From contig BGKB01000166.1 of assembly GCA_003116975.1 (NCBI GenBank), forward strand, positions 100,607 to 164,606: 64,000 bases of DNA, read 5' to 3'. Positions 19,672 to 27,840 of this stretch are shown here, piece after piece. The position numbers were made by a program, and so were the translations under genes. The notes under the pieces were generated by a model, which saw nothing but the letters and a program-made list of their open reading frames with translations, ran no database searches and was not told where the DNA came from. The DNA comes from Aurantiochytrium sp. KH105. Taxonomy: Eukaryota; Sar; Bigyra; Thraustochytrida; Thraustochytriidae. Positions within the stretch are counted from its first letter, which is position 1. Every line of letters begins with the position of its first letter.

Positions 19672-22370
19672 CTCTTTCTCGACGAATTTTCAGTCTGGAT
19701 GACAACAATATCAACGAAAGTATCCTCAAGAAGATTAACGCTGCGCTCGCACGAAACAAGGCAAATACACCTCAGCGCCACGACGATGCGTGGCTGGAGG
19801 CAATCAAGGCAGCGATCGAAGAGGGTGACGAACATGCTTGGGGTCGCGCTAAACTCATGGTGGTAGGGCGTGGCGCAGCTGGCAAAACGTCTACGGTGCG
19901 CTCGCTGTTGGGCCAAACTCCTGTAATGGAGCACAATTCGACCGAGGTTGCCGATCTTCTCCTCACCAATGCCCAGCATTGGCAGCCACTGTCTTCAAGC
20001 CATGGCGAATTTGACGCGCAAGCTCGCTACGCAGCTCTGCGTCGTCTTCAGGATGCTCCAGCGCGCGAGAGTCTTAAGCGCAAGTCTCTAGGCCGGCGTG
20101 TGTCAGAAGATCTGCGTCGCCTTCAGAATGCTCCAGAGCGCGAGAGTCTTAAGCGCAAGTCTCTGGGCCGGCGTGTGTCAGAGGCAGCGCAGAGCCTTTT
20201 TTCTGCTGCCACGGGAGGCCGTCTGTCTGCCTCCAAGTCTCCTGTTCGGCTCGAAGCCGCTGCCGCCACAGCTCCCGCGATCCCCGAATCGCCTTCTCCA
20301 AAAGCGCTAGTTGACGAGGAGGAGCTGACGCGAAAATTTGCCCTTCGTAACGAAGACCAGGCGGTGCTGCAAGGTGCCGCTCAGGCTGAGGCGCGTGACG
20401 TGAGCTTTACGATCTGGGACTATGGTGGGCAAAAGGTATTCTACGCGCTGCATCACATCTTTCTCACAGACAAGGGCCTGTATCTGGTCGTCTTTGATAT
20501 GCGCGAGATTGTTGGCAAGGAGCACTTCCGCGACACGTTGACTTTGAAGGAGTATCAAAAGCTGTCGACTCAGTCTGAAGCAATCGAATTTCTCCGGTTC
20601 TGGCTCCACAGTATCAGGCTGCATGCGCCCGAGGCGCCAGTGCTCATGATCGGCACTTTCCTCGATCAGGTCACTCAGCTCCGTGAGGTGAATCGCGTGC
20701 TTCGCGAACAAGTCAGTGCGACTTCGCTAAAGCACCTCGTGAAGCCTCCCAAGAGGGGTCATCTCTTTTTCGCGATCGACAACAGCAGCATTGACGAAAA
20801 CCGCGCAGTAGAATTGCGCACTGCAATTGCAAGTGTAGCTTCCGAGCAGCGCTACGTGCGCGAGCAGGTCCCACTCGCCTGGCTGAAACTCCATGAAGAC
20901 ATGCTTCAGAGCGGCGAACCCTTTATGCCTTATGACGAGGTGGTTGAGCGCGCGGCCGAGTATGGCCGACCTCGTGCCGATGTGGATGCCATGCTCGAGT
21001 ACTTTCACGGCCTCGGTGTCGTTGTTCACTTGCGTGGGTCGCAAACTCTGGAGCGCGTTGTGGTGATTGACGCTGAGTGGCTGCTGAAGAAGCTTGCTCG
21101 CGTTATTGCAGACGACCTTCATGCGCAAAGCTTGTTTTCTGATCCCGACCTCGAGAGTGCCGGGCTCTTACCCGCATACGAGCGTTTGCGAAGAGACATG
21201 ATTGCGACGCGCTCGCTTCTGGAGTGGCTGTGGGCCGACCAGGAGGTGGATTATCTGTTGCAGTTCATGGAAGCCAATATGCTCTTGTGTCCGTGGCGCT
21301 TCGACAAGAATTGTGACGAGAACGAGTTTCTCGTCTCAGGCTTGCTGTCGGACTCGATTCAGCAGGTCAAAACGAGAAGATTCAAGCGTGGCTTGACGTG
21401 CGAGCTCGATTTCTCTTCATTTTTCCTGCCGAATGGTGTCTTTCACCGACTCGTTGCCCAATGTGCCACCTATGCGACGCAACCAGATGCTGCTACATCA
21501 CGCAGCTTGGCTCCAAGACCCCCCAAGCTCGATGCGCAAACGGCCAAGGTTTTTTTTGGTCGCGATTCCTTTCTCATGGAGGTGCGTGGCGATGCGGTCC
21601 AGATCACCGTAAGTGCCACTGCGAAAAGGCCGGCACGTGTCATCAAGTTGCTGGTTTCCATGTTCCGCGAGCAAGCCGAGACCGTCTTTTGCGGACTTGA
21701 GTGGCGGCTGTTGCTTCATAGCCCAACGACGGGTGCTCGTGTGTCATACCATGAGCTGACAAGTGCGCGCGACAATGGGTCGGAAGAGCTCTGGGCCGTT
21801 GATGAGGAAGATGACGTGGCCGATGTCGCAGACTTTGATCTTTTTTTCGTGGAGCAAATTGGCGCCCTTGATACGGACGAGGACGGTACAGATGTTGCTC
21901 GTGTGCCTGACGTTCCGTCCCTTGGTCCGAACGAAGACACGCACGTGTTTTTGAGCCACGTGCAGTCGACGGGCGGCGACCTGGCCGACGTTCTACGTTT
22001 GAAACTCGAGAATCGCGGCCTCAACGTTTGGTTTGATCAGGGCTATCGCGCCAATCTCAACCAGCAGGCCATGCTAGACGGCGTGCGCCGTACACATACA
22101 TATGTGTTGGTGTTGACCAAGGGGATTTTCGCGAGCAGCGCTGTCCTCGAGGAGCTCCGATGCGCGCGCGATTCTAAAAAACATATAGTTGTGGTTCATG
22201 AGGCTGACACACATCGCGCGAGCTACGCGAGCTTTGGCGAGTACATTGCATCAACACCTGATTTCTGCGACGGTTTCTTTCTCGAGGAGGAGTCACTGCC
22301 TGTGCGACGCAAGTGGTACGAGGAGGAAGCCTTTTACAACGAGCTGGTGCGCCGATGTTTTGAACAATAA
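19125..22370 (+). CDS. LRR-Roc-COR-TIR protein (ROCO GTPase with TIR), three exons
   Basis: Exons 19125-19177, 19388-19471 and 19694-22370 join in phase 2 to give 937 residues. The N-terminus reads ...GATELYLRSNNIGDEG, then an 84-base exon encoding one 28-residue ribonuclease-inhibitor-type LRR, then TLDLDDNNI. The Roc GTPase has P-loop GRGAAGKTS (Lys110) and WDYGGQ (287-292). Between them is a ~175-residue insert with a 25-residue tandem duplication. A COR-like region follows. The C-terminus (~792-937) is a TIR domain (DTHVFLSH, GLNVWFD) with Glu866 in SSAVLEEL at the position of the NADase catalytic Glu. Family knowledge suggests a signalling or immune-like receptor; NAD cleavage is inferred. 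AATAAA (22366-22371) overlaps the stop. Confidence 0.88.
19178..19387 (+). other. Intron 1 of LRR-Roc-COR-TIR gene
   Basis: 210 bases, GTACGT donor, GTGCGCAG acceptor, phase 2. Its 3' half (19275-19380) is nearly the same as intron 2: CACGGCTTGTCTTGTG, TTGACCTGGCTTGGCTCGCT, then (TTTC)n and CTCGACGA. Confidence 0.85.
19341..19374 (+). repeat. (TTTC)n microsatellite in intron 1
   Basis: About eight uninterrupted TTTC units directly before the 3' splice site, where a polypyrimidine tract is expected. Confidence 0.95.
19472..19693 (+). other. Intron 2 of LRR-Roc-COR-TIR gene
   Basis: 222 bases, GTAAGT donor, ATTTTCAG acceptor, phase 2. From ~19535 it repeats the intron 1 sequence. Its 5' half, GTAAGTGACAGTGACTGAGG and onward, has no match in intron 1. 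Confidence 0.88.
19611..19680 (+). repeat. (TTTC)n microsatellite in intron 2
   Basis: About sixteen TTTC units, twice the length of the intron 1 tract, ending just before the acceptor. Its complement produces the false KKERKKER frames on the minus strand. Confidence 0.95.
20040..20189 (+). repeat. 75-base in-frame tandem duplication in the Roc insert
   Basis: Two copies of a 75-base unit encode RRLQ(D/N)AP(A/E)RESLKRKSLGRRVSE in succession. Copies differ at only a few bases, so the duplication is recent. The unit is basic and Ser-rich (KRKSLGRRVS), a plausible kinase target. Confidence 0.9.
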
Positions 22371-22702
22371 AAGTGGAATCTTTGTCTGTTTTTTTTTTTC
22401 TTTGTTCCGATATAGGCCTGTCGAATGCTTGGCTCGAAGGATCCTCTCATTTATCTATTTTTCAAACGCTTACATTCCCCTCCGCCCGTTCTGGCCTGCT
22501 CTGAGAAGTTATATACTTTAAAGATAACTCCCGATGCGTTCTTCACAATTGCAGACCTTACCAATCGAAAACCGTCGCGCGAAAATCCAAGATTGTTTCA
22601 TCAAGCGGTTGTTTTTTCTAAAAAAAGAGTGCAAAGATGCCCTTGTTCTTGTTGAAGTTGTCTCTCCTAATGCGAGACAACTGCATGAATTGCATGAAAC
22701 GT
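22371..22702. other. Convergent intergenic spacer
   Basis: 332 AT-richer bases between the 3' ends of the ROCO-TIR gene and BioA. A T-run follows the poly(A) signal. No gene seen. Confidence 0.6.
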
Positions 22703-24244
22703 TCAGGGGTCACGACAAACGTCTTCGATGGCACGCGCGATTTTCACGAGATGCTCTTCCTCTAGCGCGTCACTGTTAAAGGGTGGCATGGTATACAGGA
22801 GTTTGCCAAAGGGCCGAAGCCAGACGCCACGCTCGACAAAGGCGTGCTGAATGCGAGACATATCGGAAACCGGCTCGGCAAGCTCCACGACGCCAATCGC
22901 GCCCAGGACTCGGACCTGGCGCACGGTGGGCATGTCAGCGAGCGGGGCCAGCTCCCGCTTGAGCACAGCCGAAGTTTTCGCCACCCGATCCTGCCATGGG
23001 CTCGCCAACAAGTGGTTTACTGACGCCAACGCCACCGCGCTGGCAAGAGGATTGCCCATAAAGGTCGGTCCATGCATAAAGACTCCGCCTTGACCCGAGA
23101 TGCCCTCCGACACGCGACGGTTCGTCACGGCGGCGCCCATGGTCATATAGCCGCCCGTGAGGGCCTTGCCAAGACACATGATGTCCGGAACAACTGCGGC
23201 CTCGGGCCAGCTCGCGTTATTCCGAGTGGCCACCGTCGCGGATTCTCCGCTAGCATCTGCAGACTTGTCGCAGATAAGAGGGTCAAAGGTGAACTTTGTG
23301 TGCTCACAGGCAAAGAGCGCGCCCGTGCGACCAAAGCCTGTAGCAATTTCGTCAAAGATAAACAAAACATCGTGTGCATCGCACAAGTCACGGATTGCCT
23401 TGAGCACCGCAGGCGAATAAACGCGCATTCCGCCCGCGCCCTGCACAATGGGCTCGAGAATGACGGCAGCGATTTCGTCGCCACGTGATTCAAGTGCCGC
23501 AGCGACGCCAGCCACGCAGGCCTGCGTCGCCGCGTCATCGGCACCCTCTGGCGAGGGAACAAACACATTCTCCGCGAGCATACCCTGAAACATGCTGTGC
23601 ATTCCGTTGACCGGATCGCAAACGCTCATGGCGCCAAAGGTGTCGCCGTGGTACCCGTTTCGCAGACTGAGAAACTTGGTCTTGCGCGGCTGTCCAAGCG
23701 TGAACCAATACTGCACGGCCATCTTCATGGAGACTTCGGCGGCGACTGAGCCAGAATCGCACAGAAAAACCTTGTCGAGTCCCTCGGGTGTGACATCGAC
23801 GAGCAGTTTACCAAGCGTGGCACCAGGCTCGTGCGTGAGACCGCCAAACATGACGTGCGACATTTCGTCAATCTGTTTGCGCAGGGCTTCGTCCAGGACC
23901 GGATTCTTGTACCCATGCACGGCGGCCCACCACGAGCTCATCCCATCGACAAGTTTTCTCCCGTCTTCGAGCTCAAATTCGACGCCTGCAGCGCGTCGAA
24001 CGGGATAAGTTGGCAGCGGGTCCGTCATGCTCGTGTACGGGTGAAGCACGTAGTCTCGATCCCATTTGAGATAGGCCGTCTCCTCTCGCATGCGTGCATG
24101 TTCCTCCTTGTGGGTGTCGCCAGGTCTTTTCGCGCTCGACGTTGACGTCGACGCCGAGCTTGTGGACGCGGCCCTACTCGTTGTCGCACCAGCGATCGCA
24201 ACAGCGCTACGCCACGGGTATCGGAGGCCAGACTTGTGCAACAT
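22703..24244 (-). CDS. bioA: Adenosylmethionine-8-amino-7-oxononanoate aminotransferase
   Basis: 513 residues from the ATG at 24244 (MLHKSGLRYPWRSAVAIAGA...), an Arg/Ser/Ala-rich leader typical of mitochondrial import; an upstream open extension is less likely. This PLP class-III aminotransferase converts KAPA to DAPA, the penultimate step before dethiobiotin in biotin synthesis. Signatures: DGMSSWWAAVHGY, NGYHGDTFGAMSVCDP, FIFDEIATGFGRTG (PLP-binding Asp) and LGKALTGGYM (Schiff-base Lys). GPTFMGNPLASAVALAS is also typical of BioA. No dethiobiotin synthetase domain is fused, unlike plant and many fungal BIO3-BIO1 proteins. Divergent from the EF-hand gene. Confidence 0.95.
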   Translation of the reverse strand: MLHKSGLRYPWRSAVAIAGATTSRAASTSSASTSTSSAKRPGDTHKEEHARMREETAYLKWDRDYVLHPYTSMTDPLPTYPVRRAAGVEFELEDGRKLVDGMSSWWAAVHGYKNPVLDEALRKQIDEMSHVMFGGLTHEPGATLGKLLVDVTPEGLDKVFLCDSGSVAAEVSMKMAVQYWFTLGQPRKTKFLSLRNGYHGDTFGAMSVCDPVNGMHSMFQGMLAENVFVPSPEGADDAATQACVAGVAAALESRGDEIAAVILEPIVQGAGGMRVYSPAVLKAIRDLCDAHDVLFIFDEIATGFGRTGALFACEHTKFTFDPLICDKSADASGESATVATRNNASWPEAAVVPDIMCLGKALTGGYMTMGAAVTNRRVSEGISGQGGVFMHGPTFMGNPLASAVALASVNHLLASPWQDRVAKTSAVLKRELAPLADMPTVRQVRVLGAIGVVELAEPVSDMSRIQHAFVERGVWLRPFGKLLYTMPPFNSDALEEEHLVKIARAIEDVCRDP

Positions 24245-25411
24245 GGTGCTCTTCCCCTCGTCAAGCGAGCTCCCCCACGCACGTCGTCCTTGTCCGTGTC
24301 TACCGCTGGCGCTGGAGGACTTCTCCTCTGCTCTCCCGCGTCGCAAATTTGGCTTTGCTCACTGTCAGCTCGCTGTCGCACTCGACCTGTCCTCCGAAGT
24401 CGAGTCCGCCCCAAGCTGATCTGCTGCAGCTGCTGCTGCTGCTCGAGCTGATCCAAAAAGGGCGCTCGCACTAGTCACCACTAGTCCCCGCACTGCGGCT
24501 TGTGCGTCACGAAGAGACCTGCACAATCAAGTCCGTAAAGAGATCGAGTCCGTAACAACCAACCTTGCTCGTCGTCGCAAGAAACCGACCGACGAACGAC
24601 CTGCCGCGCGAGAGCCAGAATCCGGCCGCCGCCGCCTCCTGCCGCGCGCTCTCCGAGTCCTTTCCCGCGCCAGCGCGAGACGCCGCCAGTCTCCGGACGC
24701 AGAGGTTTCGTTTCGTCGGCTTCGGTCGTGCACGCGCGGCGCCACAGAGAGAAATTCACCATCAGAGCTGGAGTCTCCCCTTTGCTCGCTCGCTCGCTCG
24801 CCCGCCCCGTCCAAGGTCGATTCTTCCCGCGCCCATACCCCGCCGTTCCCCGCGCGGCGAGCAGACGTGCTGCGCATGCCAGCCGCGCTGCTCGTCGTGC
24901 CGCGGCCTCGCTCGCGTCGCGGCGCTCGAGCACGCAGCGGCGCGACCCTCGTCTGTTTCGCCGTTCGTTTGGAGCGGTACTTTTGTAATGACGAGGAGGC
25001 CGAAGGGGCAGTCGCGGGAGGCCGTCTCGCAGACCCCGAACACGACGCCCGCCACGGCCGGCGCTCGAGGCCGCGGCCGCTCCTGCCGCGACTGGTCCCG
25101 GCCAGCGCTCGCGAGCGCGGCTCCGTCTGCGCAGAGCAGCGAGGCGCGGCAAAACGCGGCGGCGAAACGCCGTTTGCACACGCGCGCACGACCCGACCCG
25201 CCGCACGACGTGGCGCCCGTCGCGCCGAGGCGAGTCCCGCCGGCTTGGCCGAGCCGGTCCCGAGGCGCCGGCTCGCAGCGGCCAGCACGGAGGAGAACGG
25301 CGCGGCGCGCTTCGCAAGCCCATATCGTGACGCGCGGCGCGACGGGACGCGACACAAACATAACGCGGGTTCAGGCACAGGCAAGACGAGGGAGGCGAGA
25401 CCGGGCGCAGA
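24245..25411. promoter_or_regulatory. GC-rich divergent upstream region
   Basis: 1,167 bases between the divergent starts of BioA and the EF-hand gene. It is rich in CGCG and CTCGCTCG runs (e.g. 24785-24800). Long frames on both strands are arginine/alanine-rich, as expected of random GC-rich DNA. A BioA N-terminal extension could reach 24346. No gene seen. Confidence 0.5.
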
Positions 25412-27349
25412 ATGGGCTGCGCGTGCTCTTCGGCCTCCGAAAAGGTGAGCCTTGAGGGCTCGCTCTCGCAGACGTCCGGCTGCTCGTCGCTGCAGGGCGA
25501 TGCGAACGGTAGCGTCGCAGGAGGAAAAGATGAGTCCATGCACAGCCTGAAGAGCGCCGCCGACTCACAAGCGCTCAAACACAGACGCGCGTGGATCTCT
25601 GGCGAGCACAAAGACTCGATGATCCAGCCGCACGATTCGTCAGACAAAGCACGCATCGCCCAAGTCCTGAAAAAGCTGAATGCCACCGACGGCATGCTTA
25701 GCAAGGAGCAGGTGCGGACCATGCTGAATCGGGCTGTAGGCGGCATCGAAACCATGCTCTTTGACAAGATTTTTGCTCTCTTTGACGTGCACGGCAACGA
25801 CCAAGTCGACAAGCACGATTTTGTCGTGGCGCTTTCCTTTCTTTCGCAGCAGGGTTCGGCACGGAACGCTGTTGATTTGGCCTTTCGACTCTTCGATGTG
25901 GACGCCAGCGGCGAAATGAGCAAGCCCGAGTTCAATTCCATGATCCGAGCGATCATGTGCAACCGTCTCAAGCATGCGCTCGACACGCCGTATGGGCGCG
26001 CCGCCTTTCGCACGCACATGGAAAACGAGTGGTCACTCGAGTCCATCAAGTTCTGGGAGACGGTCACGCACATTTGCGACATCCATGGTAATTGCGAATC
26101 TTCCGAGGGCTCGGGCGCTGCGCCAAGCAAATCCGGGGGCATTCCCGTCTCCGTTGCCCGTCAGCTTTTTGACCAGTATATTTGTGAAAATGCCCCCGAG
26201 CAAATTAACATTGCCGGCATCACGCAGCAAGCCATTGTAGAGGAACTTCAGCGGGCTGCAGAGTGCGGCGAGCCTACCGTCCCAGTCGACGTCTTTCGTC
26301 AAGCTGCAGAAGAAATCATGCAGCTTATGGAAATGGACAACTTTGAGCGCTTTAGAAATCAACTTGCGAGCGAGACGGAGCGCGACCGTCAGGGGGATAT
26401 TTTGCAGGTCAACTATGCAGAAGAAGCGTGGGATGCACTGGGGCTTGGGCCTGACGAGCTCATGTCGCGCGAACAGTTTCGGACTTGGGCAAAGGATAAC
26501 CCCACATATTTTCACTTTCTCGAAGACATCCGTGAGGCTCTCCAGCCGCTGTTTACGGATGCAAACGTAATGGACTCCGCCATGTCGCTTCATAGTATGC
26601 CGGAAGGCAGCGCGGGCGAGGAACAGGGCAGTCTGAAAGGCGGGGCACTCTTGCCAAACGAGGAGAACCCTGCCTTAACGAGCACAGGGCAAAAGCTCTC
26701 GTCTCGAACTCTGCGCGCTCGAAGCAGTACGAACAGTACCGCGCGCAGAATAAGTCGCGGATCAGAAAACACATACGACCTAGAAAACGAAGATCTAAGC
26801 GCTGGAAGCGCAGATGGCGAGGAACTCGGTGCCTCAAGTCCTGGTGGAGTTCTTTTTATTGAAACGTCGATGGAGCCTCTTGCCGGCGTCGGTGGCGGCG
26901 GCGAAACGGGCATGAAGCGGTCGACGTCGAATCTTTCGATCGGCAGTAAGGGAGGTTCGGTGGCCATGCCAAAACGACTCTATCAGCGGCATGGAACGTC
27001 TCTTGTTTCGATGCGGACCGCCATGGACAGTGACGGCCGAACGGTGCGGGTTTTCACTGTCGATTCTGGAGCCGCATCTCGCAGCGAAGGCGGTTCCCCA
27101 TTCACCCCGCCGCCTGCACCGCCTGGGTCCCCTCTCGGCGCGTTTGCAAACGAAGGGGATCATGCTGAGGTACCGCCAAGACATGTCGTGCCATCTTATT
27201 CAGAGTCTGCGCCAGGGGCTCTTGGGGGTAAACCCGTGACGACGCCACCGCTTCGGGAAACGCGTGTGCATCGTATTCAAGACAGCGCAGAGGTTCTTGA
27301 CAGATCCGCAGAAGGAAACTGCTCGGCGAGATTGAATTTCTTGCTCTAA
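25412..27349 (+). CDS. EF-hand protein with lipidated N-terminus
   Basis: 645 residues. It begins MGCACSS: Gly2 fits N-myristoylation and Cys3/Cys5 fit palmitoylation, so membrane attachment is expected. Two EF-hand-like units follow. The second, DVDASGEMSKPE (162-173), is canonical. The first, DVHGNDQVDKHD (125-136), ends in Asp rather than Glu. This pair resembles calcineurin-B/NCS-type modules. The middle (~200-400) is helical and may hold further degenerate EF-hands (e.g. residues ~330-360). The last ~250 residues are disordered and rich in Ser/Gly/Pro. A role as membrane-bound calcium sensor is inferred; the family is not recognised. A possible donor GGTGAGCC at 25445 is ignored because the frame continues coherently. 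Confidence 0.8.
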   Translation: MGCACSSASEKVSLEGSLSQTSGCSSLQGDANGSVAGGKDESMHSLKSAADSQALKHRRAWISGEHKDSMIQPHDSSDKARIAQVLKKLNATDGMLSKEQVRTMLNRAVGGIETMLFDKIFALFDVHGNDQVDKHDFVVALSFLSQQGSARNAVDLAFRLFDVDASGEMSKPEFNSMIRAIMCNRLKHALDTPYGRAAFRTHMENEWSLESIKFWETVTHICDIHGNCESSEGSGAAPSKSGGIPVSVARQLFDQYICENAPEQINIAGITQQAIVEELQRAAECGEPTVPVDVFRQAAEEIMQLMEMDNFERFRNQLASETERDRQGDILQVNYAEEAWDALGLGPDELMSREQFRTWAKDNPTYFHFLEDIREALQPLFTDANVMDSAMSLHSMPEGSAGEEQGSLKGGALLPNEENPALTSTGQKLSSRTLRARSSTNSTARRISRGSENTYDLENEDLSAGSADGEELGASSPGGVLFIETSMEPLAGVGGGGETGMKRSTSNLSIGSKGGSVAMPKRLYQRHGTSLVSMRTAMDSDGRTVRVFTVDSGAASRSEGGSPFTPPPAPPGSPLGAFANEGDHAEVPPRHVVPSYSESAPGALGGKPVTTPPLRETRVHRIQDSAEVLDRSAEGNCSARLNFLL

Positions 27350-27840
27350 CAAATTCTCCATTTTGTGTAACGAAGAAAAGACAAAGCAATTTTGTGTGTG
27401 GTACGGTCAGAACAAGGGTTGCCGTTCGTTTTTATTGTAATTTTTTGTGCTTTGTTGGGTGTGCTTGGAAAAGCAAATTCGTGAAAGCGTTTAATCGTTC
27501 CTTCAAGAAAACCAGAAACGTGCTCTCCCAATCCGTAAGTCTGGACCTTCACCACGAATAAAGAAAGAAAACAGTCTTCATGAGGTCCCATGTTGATGAA
27601 AACAAAACAGGTAGCCTTGATGAGGAGGGCAACGGAGGACGAAAATGAACAACAACACAATGGACAAAATGATGTATATTTGGTGACCAAGCGCGCATCG
27701 TGCACATGTACAAAGAGAAAAACACGCGCGCGAGGAAAACAATAGCGCCACTGGCAAGCGACGCGTTGTTAGAGTATTGCGAGTATAGGAAAGAATGAAA
27801 GAAAAGAGAGAATGTGAAGAATGTCACGCTGAGAGGAGGA
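27350..27840. other. Convergent intergenic spacer
   Basis: 491 AT-rich bases between two 3' ends, low in complexity (AAAGAAAACAG-type and T-rich runs). I see no gene. Confidence 0.6.

Noticed and set aside
19175-19979. Long minus-strand frames with KKERKKER repeats
   Set aside because: They are the complement of the (TTTC)n intron tracts; the plus-strand exons explain the locus.
24481-26142. 553-residue minus-strand frame opposite the EF-hand gene
   Set aside because: It overlaps a better gene, is Arg/Ser/Ala-rich as expected of antisense GC-rich DNA, and has no motif.
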